Notes under the pieces: generated by a model
What the model was told of the DNA's origin: nothing
The model's database searches: none
Seen by the model: the letters and a program-made list of their open reading frames with translations, nothing else
Shown here: positions 54,001-63,931 of the stretch, in pieces
Position numbering within the stretch: position 1 is the first letter of the stretch
How the letters are laid out: each line of letters starts with the position of its first letter
Source of the DNA: Prorocentrum cordatum
Taxonomy: Eukaryota; Sar; Dinophyceae; Prorocentrales; Prorocentraceae
Direction: 5' to 3'
DNA length: 64,000 bases
NCBI GenBank assembly: GCA_963575745.1
Contig: CAUYUJ010014753.1
Coordinates: forward strand, 1 to 64,000
Program-made: the position numbers and the translations under genes

Positions 54001-54743
54001 CCGTGAAGCATCTCGAGGCCGGGCGGCACCCGCGAAAAGAGGGCGCTCTCCACGAAGCTCGGGCCGGGCGAAAGGGGGGGATTGGGAAAGGGGGGGTTAC
54101 GAAATTTGCTGCATGCAGCTGGTTTCGGCCTCACCGAGGGGCCCATTCCTCGATACATGGCCGCCTCCGGCGCCGGGAGGCGCCGGGAAAATCAGCTACG
54201 TGAGCTGATTCTCAAACCCCCCCTTTGCTATCCCCCCCTTTCGCCCGACCCGAGAAAAGAGGGCACTCCACAAAGCGGAGACGGGCCCCGCGGCGAGGGC
54301 AGCCGCTCCTTGCACCTCGCGGGGCTCCCTGTGTAGCCCCGGCCAGCTGCGGAGACCGTCCGATCTGCGCGTCTGCCCCTCCCTCCCTTCGGGGGAGCGT
54401 AAGGCCCGGGTTTGCCAGGACTCTCGGGCCGGGCGAAAGGGGGGGATTGGGAAAGGGGGGGTTACGAAATTTGCTGCATGCAGCTGGTTTCGGCCCCACC
54501 GAGGGGCCCATTCCTCGATACATGGGCGCCTCCGGCGCCGGGAGGCGCCGGGAAAATCAGCTGCGTGAGCTGATTCTCAATCCCCCCCTTTGCTATCCCC
54601 CCCTTTCGCCTGGCCCGACTTTCGGGGGAGCGTAAGACCCGGGTTTGCCAGGACTCGGGTTCGCCATCGCTTTTTGACGACCGCGCCTCGGATTGTGACG
54701 AGGAGGAGTTTCGTGGGATGTCTGCAGCGGGAGGCCTCGTCAA
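54000..54743 (-). CDS. Candidate minus-strand gene fragment interrupted by two 195-bp elements
   Basis: Read on minus, three pieces share one frame: 54743-54620 (PPAADIPRNSSSSQSEARS, ESWQTRVLRSPE), 54423-54250 (ESWQTRALRSPEGREGQT, AALAAGPVSALWSALFS) and 54063-54000 (SFVESALFSRVPPGLEMLH). The peptide at each edge is repeated across the element (ESWQTR-LRSPE, SALFS). GT-AG introns of 54619-54387 and 54249-54012 would join them in phase. Plus frames over the same DNA are also open (FDDRASDCDEEEFRG), so strand is not certain. Product unknown. Confidence 0.33.
54034..54276. mobile_element. 195-bp element (family I), copy 2, between 23-25-bp direct repeats
   Basis: Element 54059-54253, almost identical to the copy at 12936. 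Flanks 54034-54058 and 54254-54276 are direct repeats (GAAAAGAGGGC shared, one 2-bp indel). Confidence 0.9.
54388..54656. mobile_element. 195-bp element (family I), copy 3, between 36-bp direct repeats
   Basis: Element 54424-54620. Flanks 54388-54423 and 54621-54656 agree at 35 of 36 positions (TTCGGGGGAGCGTAAG start). It lies only 170 bp from copy 2. Confidence 0.93.
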
Positions 54744-55091
54744 AATGCAGGCTCGGCCCCGTCATTTTTTTGACGACCTCGTCGGGGGTTTCCGAGTTCC
54801 CTGTACCCAGGTCTTACGTCCCCTTGATCCTTGGGCCCCCCTCCTCAAGTCTGATGGCGCCAACATCGCAGAGCGGATTTCGCCCGGAACACGAGAGGGT
54901 GGGCCCGGAGGGTCCTGGAGAAAATTTCGTTCCGGATTTCGAGGTGGATTTCGTGCGGATGTTTGTTTGGCCAAGAATGAAAATTTCCAACAGAGGCCAC
55001 GCGAAATTCACTTCGTTCTCCACTCGCCGTTTCGGGGTTTTGCATTGAAAAATCCACGCCAAAAATCCGCCGCAACACGTCTGCAAGGTCG
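54744..55091. other. Unique stretch, no gene recognised
   Basis: Open in two plus frames and one minus frame. None is identifiable. Confidence 0.35.
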
Positions 55092-55263
55092 GTGCATCAC
55101 CACCCACCAAACCACCCCAACCCAACCGGAAGGCTTCAGTTTGCCCTGCGTTTCCAGTTGAGGGAGGGTCGGGGAGCATTGATGACCAGACACATCTGGA
55201 GCCCCCCCCCCCCCTATCCCGAAGTCGGGCTGGGTTGGGGTGGTCTGGTGGGCAGTCAGTGCA
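55092..55263. mobile_element. MITE, family T, copy 2, 5-bp target duplication GTGCA
   Basis: Element 55097-55258, TCACCACCCACCAAACCACC with its inverted right end, between GTGCA copies (55092-55096 and 55259-55263). Confidence 0.92.
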
Positions 55264-55268
55264 GTGAC

Positions 55269-55421
55269 GAGTCCAGGCCAGCCACAACTGGGGGAGCTGT
55301 GGTCCTTACCCCCCTGGGGGACCCATCGATTTCCACACCCCTCTCGAGAGATCGTCGATGCGATGGGTTCCCCCAGGGGGGTGAGGACCACAGCTCCCCC
55401 AGTTGTGGCTGGTCGGGAGTC
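55269..55421. mobile_element. Fold-back element with 5-bp target duplication GAGTC
   Basis: About 50-bp near-perfect arms (CCAGCCACAACTGGGGGAGC and its complement), element 55274-55416, GAGTC on both sides. It begins five bases after the family T target copy. Confidence 0.9.
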
Positions 55422-55616
55422 TTAGGTCTTGCAGGCCAGCCCCCCCCCCCCTGGGGGGCGGGGCCCCGCGGCGAGCGGGGGCCGCGTGCCGCCCGGGGCG
55501 GCGGCCTGCAGCACGGCGCCCCGCCGCGGCGCCTGCAGCACAGCGGGCTCGCCAGCTGGGAAAAGCGCCGTGCGGCGAGGCGCGCGAGAGAGAGAGAGAC
55601 CCGGACCCCCTCGGGC
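55422..55616. other. Very GC-rich unique segment
   Basis: Open in several frames. No gene call. Confidence 0.3.
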
Positions 55617-55788
55617 AACGATCAGGAGGGAACAGAACACAGACACAATTCATCGTCGACTCCCAGGAAGATATGGGGAAATATGGGAAGTGGGGCGGAA
55701 GACAAAAGCCCAGAAGATGTGGGAGACTATGGAGAGTCCTGTTATGTGTGTCTATCTATTTTGTGTATCCCAGGGCCCCTTCAAACGA
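55617..55788 (+). mobile_element. MITE-1 copy with 5-bp target duplication AACGA
   Basis: Element 55622-55783, TCAGGAGGGAACAGAACAC to CAGGGCCCCTTCA, between perfect AACGA copies (55617-55621 and 55784-55788). Confidence 0.92.
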
Positions 55789-55955
55789 AGAATGTCATGA
55801 CGGGAGGTTCTCCCACATCTTCCGCCTCTGGAGGCCCTTACCGGGCCTCGGGGCCGTCGAGAAGCTGCCTTGGGTGAAAGTGTGGTCCAGGGGAGTGGGT
55901 CGAGGCCTCTCAGAGTCGGCGTTATGAAGAACTCGTGACGTCGGGGGTCCGGGAC
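55789..55955 (-). repeat. Dispersed repeat, copy 2
   Basis: Matches 13972-14125 in reverse orientation (complement contains CGACGTCACGAGTTCTTC, GACGGCCCCGAGGCCCGG, CCTCCCGTCATGAC). Confidence 0.65.
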
Positions 55956-55981
55956 GAGGGAGGGGCGACGACGTGGAGGAT

Positions 55982-56179
55982 CGGCGGCGAGCGAGGGGGG
56001 GCAATGAGAAGGAGAAGGCCTTCTCAGAAGGCGGCGGGGCTTCTCAGAAGCCCTCGCGCCTTCTGGGAAGCTTCCCGTGCCTTCGGGGCAGGCTTCGAAA
56101 AGTTGCCAGAAGGCCGGAGGACGTCCGAGCCTTCTGAGAAGGCTCGCCCTTTGTCACTTCCCCCCCCGGGGCTCGCCGC
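55982..56179. mobile_element. Palindromic P-family element, copy 3
   Basis: CGGCGGCGAGCGAGGGGGG with inverted right end (CCCCGGGGCTCGCCGC), and internal CTTCTCAGAAG palindromes. Target duplication not resolved. Confidence 0.7.
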
Positions 56180-56646
56180 TGAGAGGACGAGGATGCTGAG
56201 GGGAAGGTTTGGGAACGCCCGGAAGGTGTGGCTGGTGTCGCGGGGCAGCTCCAGGGCCTCCGACAGACCAGCTGTCTATTCGCGTCTCTGCCGCTCGAAT
56301 TCCCCACGCACGACACGAGGCTGCTGTGGGCTGCGTGCGGCAGTCAACGTGGGCTTTTGCTTTTGCTGTTTTTGTGTGCTGGGAGAGTAAGACGTCCCTC
56401 TAGCATTCGTTTTCGTTCGGGGTGCGCTTCTGGTATAGCCCTCTTGAAGGGCAGCGAATTCCTCCTTCTCCTCTGCCTTCTTGCCGTGGAAAAAACACAA
56501 AAAAACGGCACGAGGCTGCTGCGCACCGACTGTTTCACGTGGCGCTCCCCTGGGAAGAGCTCCGGGCGCTTGCGATCCCCCACGCCTGCCACTCTGCGCA
56601 TGACTGGCCACGGGTGACAACAGCGGTGCTCATGCCCTCCTACTTG
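56180..56646. other. Unique stretch, no gene recognised
   Basis: Overlapping ORFs of 60-130 codons on both strands, none recognisable. Confidence 0.35.
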
Positions 56647-56872
56647 GACGCCCGAGTTATCCGGGGTAACTCGGGTCCGGGGTAATTCGGGTTTGGGTTC
56701 CCGAAAAACGAACCCGAGTTAGCCCTGACCCGAGTTACCCCTGATGATCCGGGGCTCCGGACGCCCGAGTTATCCGGGGTAACTCGGGCCCGGGGCAACT
56801 CGGGTTCGGATTCCCGAAGAACGATCCCGAGTTAGCCCTGACCCGAGCTACCCCTGATGATTCGGGGCTCTG
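56647..56872 (-). repeat. Duplicated palindromic TAACTCGGG element, inverted copy
   Basis: Complement of the two-unit block at 41266-41490, in the same order and with the same edge words (CCGAATCATCAGGGG in reverse). Confidence 0.85.
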
Positions 56873-56952
56873 ACCTACCCTCTCCTTCGGGGGCAACGAT
56901 AGGGGGAGGACAGGCATAGGGGGGATGCATCGTCCGATAGCCCCAACCTGCA

Positions 56953-57121
56953 TACACCTTAGGCGATGCTTAAGAAAACTTCAATTTTCGGCCAGAGTCT
57001 CGATTCTTCTTAACGTTTCAATGTAAATCCTAAGATCTGAATAGAAATCCTGGGTTTTTATTCAAGTTCTGAGACTATGAATTTCTTAACCCATGATTTC
57101 TTAAGCATTTCGCAGGGTGTA
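56953..57121. mobile_element. TA-duplicating MITE (mariner-like), copy 2
   Basis: Element 56955-57119 (165 bp), ends as in 22761, flanked by TA on both sides. The two copies differ at only a few interior positions. Confidence 0.92.
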
Positions 57122-57489
57122 GGAAGGTGTGGATTCACTATCGGGGGTCCCCCCCCATCGTGGCCCCTCGCTCCTGACCAGGTGCGGACCACAACAACAA
57201 TTGCCTGCCCACCCGTGCTCTCCTCCGAAGATAGGGGGCGGCCACGAGTCAAGGGAGGAGAAACCACCTGGACCGGACAATTGGTTTTTTTTTGTCAAGG
57301 GCTTGGGCGTTTCTTATAAAAGCCCTGCCCTGTTCGAATCCTTCGTTGGGTGCGTTTTTACCTAACAGCGTAGACTGATAGGTTTCTAGTAGGATCAAAA
57401 GAGGGCAGCAGCTTACTCCACAGGGGGGTCTGGGCGGATGTCGGCGAGCTGCCGGGCGGACGCCGGGCGGACGAACCGGGCTCGTTTTT
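57122..57489. other. Unique spacer, no gene recognised
   Basis: Nothing identifiable; contains AACCACCTGGACCGGACAAT, similar to 12087-12115 (AACCACCCGGACCGGACACT), so part of a further dispersed repeat. Confidence 0.4.
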
Positions 57490-57960
57490 CGCCAACAGTC
57501 ACACACTTCGTGCTCTTCGACCTCCAGAACTCCATTCCCGGGCCACATTTTGAATAACCGGACGCAACAGTCACACACTTCGTGCTCTTCGAGTTCCCAG
57601 AACACAATTCCCGGGCCACACTTTGAATGCCCGGAGCCAACTGTAGGCCACTTCGTGCTCTTCGACTTCCCAGAACGCCATTCCCGGGCCACATTCTGAA
57701 TGCCCAGAGCCAACTGTAGGCCACTTCGCGCTCTTCGATTTCCCAGAACACCATTCCCGGGCCACATTCTGAATGCCCGGAGCCAACTGTAGGCCACTTC
57801 GTGTTCTTCGACTGCCCCGAACGCCATCGCCGAATGCCATTCCTGCCACTCCTGGCGCACATTTTGGATGCCCGGAGCCAATTGCACGCCACTTCCTGCT
57901 TTTCCACCTCCCAGAATTCCACTCCCGGGACGCATTGTGGAGAACACGCCATTGTAGTCG
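57490..57960. repeat. 73-bp tandem repeat
   Basis: CTTCGTGCTCTTCGA recurs at 57506, 57578, 57651, 57724 and 57797 (72-73-bp period), with CATTCCCGGGCCACATT. One more unit is near 57894 and a single stray unit is at 59092-59180, beyond the TAG arrays. Confidence 0.93.
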
Positions 57961-59091
<1,131 letters not shown>

Positions 59092-59359
59092 CCCAGAACT
59101 CCGTGCCCGGGCCACACTTTCAATGCCCGGAGCCAACTGTAGGCTACATCGTCTTCTTCGAGTGCCCGGAACAAGAAAACCTGTACCATACTTTGATGGC
59201 CCGGAGACCCATACACTTCTTCCAAGAGGAGGAGGAGGAAGCAGCACATCCACAAACGATGCCCACCATCATCACCATCATCGTCATCACTCTCTTCGTA
59301 GCCTTCTTGGCTAGAGCCCTGCTTTCAAAGGAACTGCTCAGCGCCTACTGCGCGCCATA

Positions 59360-61594
59360 ATGCCACGGCATGCTGGTAGTGCTCGGTCTGGCCGCGGTGT
59401 TCCCGACCCTGCTGAACTGAACAGCGGTGCTCCTCAGCCTGCGGCATTGAACAGTGCTGCTCCTCAGCGTGCTGCGTTGAGCGGTCCTCTGCTAACGCTC
59501 GTCCAGCACGTGAAGCAGTTCGGCCGGATACCGAAGCAAAATACAGGAACGTCCGAAGAAGCACCAGCCGAAAACAAGTTGGCCAGACGTTTCTCCAACT
59601 TTGCCCGCGTGTGCGCCACAATCGCCCAGGACGGTGATGCTGATCTGTCGTTTGCTTGCGAAGTCGGCGCGTCTCGGCAAGGCCTCAGCAAAGCGATGGC
59701 TGACGCGGCAGACATCCTGACGAAACCGTTTGGCGACAATGTCTGTTTCTCCGAGGTTGACAACTACCTATGCCTGTGGGGATTCGGCGGTGCTTCTCAG
59801 CCTGTCGATGTTTCCCTGCAGGGATACAAGCATATCCATCACATCCCAATCGGGAGACACGTGGACGCGGCGATCACACGGTTCGATGTGCAAATAGAAG
59901 GCCATGGTAGAATTCATTTGATTACTGCCAACTTGCACATCGCTTGCGGAGCGAAGCCGCCGTCGGTGCTGACCAAACAACGTGCGGTCAGGCTCCTCCG
60001 ACTCTACCTGGACAGCCCTCCAGGTCCGCAAGTGGACGCACCAGTCGTCCGCGTCATTGTCGGCGACAACAACCTGACGTCCACGCAGACCCGCGTTGCT
60101 CTGCAGCGCCACACCGATGACGAGCAGTTGCGGGATGTGTTTCCGCATCCAAGTGATCGCCAAGGTGACAACGTGGCGGTCTCTGGGGCCACTGCGCAGT
60201 TCAAGCCCATCGCTGTTGGCGCATCGTACCAGGACCGCGGCATGCGCAACGATTCCCACGATGCTGTTGCAATCGCCATTACTCTCCCTGGTGCTTCTCA
60301 GCCTAAGGAGACAAAGAAGCGGAAGATTGCCTTAGGAGATTTCGTCGTCTCCGATATTGCTTCAGACAAAGCCGAAACTGAAGTCGACTGGGAAACCTTG
60401 CCAAGCCGTTCTCCTTCGCCAGAATGGCAACCCATGCCAAGCCGCTCGCCTTCGCCGCAGCGCAGCGAGCTCGACGATGAAGTTCATCAGCGCGCGCAGG
60501 AAGTGCATCGTGAGATGAGGGGGTACTGGGAGCAGATGTACGAGGAGAGCTACGATCCCAAACTTCTCCATCAGCTCAGCCTTCTGCTTTTCATGAAGAG
60601 GGCAGACGCTGGTGCTCCTCAGCCTGGCGATGACTGCGACGCAGCCTATGCGTCGCAGGAAGAGACTGCTCGGGCCATTCAGGCTGTTCTGCGGATCCGC
60701 CACGACTTCCTCCGAAGCAAGAACATTACGAACATGCGCCATGTCCTTGCTGAGGAGGAGCGCGGGGAACTTGTCAAACGTGCTCGAGAAGAGTGCGAAA
60801 GTTCTGCCTTCCGGGTTCAGCCGCAGAACCGAGATGCCGAGAAAGGGAAAGCGAAGGGAAAAACGTCAGCACAGCAGGAACGCGGCGCTGATCAGCCTGC
60901 GAGCAAAGGCAAGGGAAAAGGCAAGGGCAAGGAACACGGCATTGGCAGCCTCCGCAAGTTCATCAGAGAGCAAAAGCGCAAGCGATGGTGTCGGCATCTG
61001 CAACGCGTTCCCGGGGCGAAGCAGATCTGGGAGGTCCTCGCCTTTTCCGGCCGCTTCGACGTTGACATGCTCGAGCGAGCCTTGCACGTCGATCCCAGTG
61101 ATGCACCCGCAGAGCTCGCCGATCGCAGCCAGGTCTCTCAGGAAGAGCGCTGCCGCCTCCATCGTGACAAGGCGGAGGCCATTGCGCGCTACAACGAAGG
61201 TGAGCGGCTCTATCGCCATCGGCAAGAGGTGCAGCGTCGCGGCGCTAGTCAGCCTGCAGACGATGCCACTTTCACTCGCAGGCAATGGAACGCACTGCGG
61301 AAGTGGGAGAGCGGCGAGTTGCTCAAGAACCGCAATGCGGCGATTGTGGCGCTGGGACATGGTCGTCTGCGCACGAAAGAGGGCGATGACCTTGACATCG
61401 GCGGCAGCACCGGAGGTGGATCCCGGCGCATCATCGATTCTTGGCAGCCTCCAGATTGGCGCGATTTCCTGGAAGACGAGCACGAGAGGCGATGGATCCA
61501 GGCCTGCTCGCCCGCGGTGCTTCTGAGCCTGCGGTGTTGGAATGCTACTTGCAAAAGTGATTCCCTGCGCGGCCGCGCACAGCTTCTCTGCTGA
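59360..61594 (+). CDS. 744-codon protein with possible endonuclease/exonuclease/phosphatase-like domain
   Basis: By far the longest non-repetitive frame. Residues about 80-310 show, in order, SN (80), DLSFACEVG (Glu101), TANLHIA (191-193), VIVGDNN (235-238) and NDSHDAV (298-302). These are the spacing and flavour of the Asn, Glu, Asn/His, GDxN and SDH motifs of the EEP superfamily (AP endonuclease/DNase I fold), but SDH reads DSH, so activity is doubtful. The rest is charged: RSPSP repeats (350-368), helical Glu/Arg-rich stretches (370-480) and Lys/Gly runs (495-525). The tag GA(S/P/D)QP recurs at 23, 144, 311, 418, 509 and 628, once inside the EEP-like region. Start at 59360 is the first ATG of the frame; an upstream exon is possible. 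The C-terminal 30 residues enter a tandem array and may be intronic. Confidence 0.6.
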   Translation: MPRHAGSARSGRGVPDPAELNSGAPQPAALNSAAPQRAALSGPLLTLVQHVKQFGRIPKQNTGTSEEAPAENKLARRFSNFARVCATIAQDGDADLSFACEVGASRQGLSKAMADAADILTKPFGDNVCFSEVDNYLCLWGFGGASQPVDVSLQGYKHIHHIPIGRHVDAAITRFDVQIEGHGRIHLITANLHIACGAKPPSVLTKQRAVRLLRLYLDSPPGPQVDAPVVRVIVGDNNLTSTQTRVALQRHTDDEQLRDVFPHPSDRQGDNVAVSGATAQFKPIAVGASYQDRGMRNDSHDAVAIAITLPGASQPKETKKRKIALGDFVVSDIASDKAETEVDWETLPSRSPSPEWQPMPSRSPSPQRSELDDEVHQRAQEVHREMRGYWEQMYEESYDPKLLHQLSLLLFMKRADAGAPQPGDDCDAAYASQEETARAIQAVLRIRHDFLRSKNITNMRHVLAEEERGELVKRAREECESSAFRVQPQNRDAEKGKAKGKTSAQQERGADQPASKGKGKGKGKEHGIGSLRKFIREQKRKRWCRHLQRVPGAKQIWEVLAFSGRFDVDMLERALHVDPSDAPAELADRSQVSQEERCRLHRDKAEAIARYNEGERLYRHRQEVQRRGASQPADDATFTRRQWNALRKWESGELLKNRNAAIVALGHGRLRTKEGDDLDIGGSTGGGSRRIIDSWQPPDWRDFLEDEHERRWIQACSPAVLLSLRCWNATCKSDSLRGRAQLLC

Positions 61595-62440
61595 GGAAGA
61601 CGAGGAAGAGGAGGAAGCGAGGGGAGAGGGCGCGCAGGAGGAAGAGGAGGAGGACGGGCAAGAGGAGGGCGGAGGCCGACGAGGATGAGGTGGAAGAGGA
61701 GGGGGGGCTCTGTCTGCCAGTCTCTGTGGTGCTTCTAAGCCTGCAGGCTTGCCTCGCTTTCCTCTTTTGTTCGTCGCCAGACTGGCGCGATCTAGTTCCA
61801 AAAGTGCTGCGCTGCACGGCCGCCTTCAGCCACTGCGCTGACAGGGCGAGGAGGAGGAGGAAGACAAGGGAGATGACGAGCAGGAGGAGGAGGAGGAGGG
61901 GCAAGAGGAGGGCGGAGGCAAAGGAGGATGAGGTGGAAGAGGAGGGGGGACTCTGTCTGCCAGTCTGCGCGGTGCTTCTAAGCCTGCAGGTTTGCTTCGT
62001 TTTCCGCTTCTGTTCGCAGCCGGATCGGCGTGATCTAGTTCCAAAAGGGCTGCGCTGCACGATCGCGCTCAGCCTCTCTGCCGAAAAGGACGAGGAGGGG
62101 AGGAAGAGAAGGGAGAGGACGAGCAGGAGGAGAAGGAGGAAAAGGAAGAGGAGGGCGGAGGTGGAGGAAGATGAGGTGGAAGAGGAGGGGGGACTCTGTC
62201 TCTGAGTCTCTGTGGTGCTTTTAAGCCGGCAGGGTTGCCACGCCTGTTCGCTTGCGATCGCCGCCAGACTGGCGCGATCTTCGAGAAGACGAACAGGAGA
62301 GGTGATGGATCCAACTCTCCACGCCCGCTGTGCTTGTCAGCCTGCAGTATTGGAAGACTACTTCCAAAGGTAATGATATGCTCGGCCGCGTTGGCACGGT
62401 GCCTGCGAGTGTCTGCGATGCTTCTTAGCTTGCAGCTTTT
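61490..62440 (+). repeat. 243-bp tandem array derived from the 3' end of the preceding ORF
   Basis: The word GGTGCTTCTAAGCCTGCAGG and close variants occur at 61516, 61728, 61971 and 62214 (last intervals 243 bp, 81 codons), each followed by pyrimidine-rich DNA, CCAGACTGGCGCGATCTAGT or similar, and a GGAGGAGGA tract. The ORF end at 61441-61510 (CCAGATTGGCGCGATTTCCT) has a degenerate twin at 62264-62320. Short frames remain but stops accumulate. Confidence 0.85.
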
Positions 62441-62865
62441 GTCCGTTTTCTCGCTCCGTACGCTGCACTCATTTGTGCTCCTCGTGCGTGTCCGAAAAAA
62501 ACACTTCGAAAGAACGCAGCCATCAAACGCAGCATTCATTGATACATAAGCTCTACTTTAAACCATCATGGTCATCATCGCATCATCCACTTCAAACGCT
62601 TCCGCGAGCACGCAGTGAACGTAGATACCAGAGTCTCATTTGAAACTGCATTCGTCGATACCGAGCGCTCGTTTAAACTCACATCCGTCGATTGCAGACT
62701 TTGATGCAGAAGTCTACAATGAGAGTCCGAGTTGAATATTAATGAAATCGCCATCTGAATCTAAATGATGGTGCACACATATATGCTTTTACACATCGCT
62801 GTTAGGTTGCTTTGCTGGGATAATTTAAACGGCCTCGCTCGTCGGGGTGATCATTATTTAATCGC
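62441..62865. other. AT-richer unique spacer
   Basis: Loosely repeated CATTCGTCGATACCGA words (62640-62700). No gene is recognised. Confidence 0.45.
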
Positions 62866-63165
62866 TTCGCTCATTCCGCCGGCCCGTGTTGTCGCACCGT
62901 TGTGGGCTAGCCGAGTTTTGGGGCCTCTTGGGGGCCGTTTTGTGGCCTCTTGGGGCCTCTTTTGGGCCTCTTGGGCGCCTCTCGGGGCGTCTCGGGGGCC
63001 TCTCGGGTGCCTCTTGGGGCCTTTTTGGGACCTCCTGGGCGCCTTCTGGGGCGGAGGGCTCGATTTTTCAGTTCTCGGTTCCCCTCTTGAGCCCCTCTTG
63101 GGCCCGTCTTGGGGCCTCTTGGTCCGTCTTGGGCGGCACTTGGGCCGTATTGGGGGCCTCGCTTG
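62866..63165. repeat. CTTGGGG minisatellite with conserved 5' block, copy 2
   Basis: Homologous to 52556-53150 in order and wording (AATCGCTTCGCTCATTCCGC, GGGCGGAGGGCTCGAT). Confidence 0.85.
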
Positions 63166-63299
63166 TCGGGGTGATCATTATTGGGGTGGATATTTTGCCC
63201 CCCAAAAAGGGGGAGTATGACAGGGGGGGGATGGATACCAGGGCCAGGGCCGTGATATCTCCCCGGTATCCGGATTTCATGCCCCCCCCCCTGCTTTCT

Positions 63300-63931
63300 G
63301 CCAATACGTACCTTGGCCCCTCTTGGGCCGCGCACGTGCCTCGGGCTAAGAATGCGCAGGCCCCCGCTTCTGGACGACGCCCCTCCTCGGCAGGCCCTTC
63401 CCCCGTCAGCGCCGCGACGCTACAGACTGCACCCCTCGCCCCCCGCCCTCGACGCAACCGCTCGCCAGCGCCTCCCGTTGCAGCCTCAGTGCAGACGTCC
63501 ACCTGCGCCGAGTCCGCCCTGGGGGCCATCGACCCCGACTACGCGCCTGACCGCCGCGGCGGCAATCAGGTCTTCAAGGTGAAGCCTGCATTCGACATCG
63601 GCATCGACCTCTCCTTCGACGGGTTTCGCCAGATTGCCCACAAGCACCTCATGTCAGGACGCTTCACTCTCTCTACCGTTGACTCCAACCAAGAAGGCGA
63701 GGCTCACCTGGTGTTTTTTTCACCACCCGCGCCAACTCCAACCACACGTGGGGCTTCGTTGACAACCCCAACAGAGGGAACGTCGGACTGACGCGGGCCA
63801 TGCGCGGACTTGTCATTCTTGGAGATGGACGCATGATGGCCTCCGTTCGGAAGTCCCCCCAGCCTCCTGGGAAGTTTTTAAGGCTTCCCCGAAGACTCGG
63901 AGAAATGCTCAGAAGGCGGGAGCGCTTCTGA
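63300..63931 (+). pseudogene. C-terminal fragment of a UPF1-like superfamily 1 helicase, frameshifted
   Basis: An upstream frame ends in FTLSTVDSNQEGEAHLVFF, which matches helicase motif V of the UPF1/NAM7/SMG-like group (ssVDxfQGxExdlVifs). The next frame continues TTRANSNHTWGFVDNPNRG and NVGLTRAMRGLVILGD, matching motif VI (NVALTRAr). The arginine of motif VI that contacts ATP in this family is present. The two frames meet at a run of seven T (63714-63720); one T fewer would restore continuity. Motifs I-IV are absent, so this is only the C-terminal end, perhaps one exon. The frame runs on into an inverted-repeat element at about 63848 and stops at 63929-63931. Such proteins unwind RNA or DNA using ATP. 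This copy is likely a pseudogene, or the T run is a sequencing error. Confidence 0.7.

Noticed and set aside
59261-59360. Small ORF ending with a hydrophobic helix (MPTIITIIVITLFVAFLARA) and overlapping the ATG of the 744-codon ORF
   Set aside because: The helix comes from an ATC/TCATCA simple-repeat patch, and the overlap with the next start is likely chance in a eukaryotic genome.
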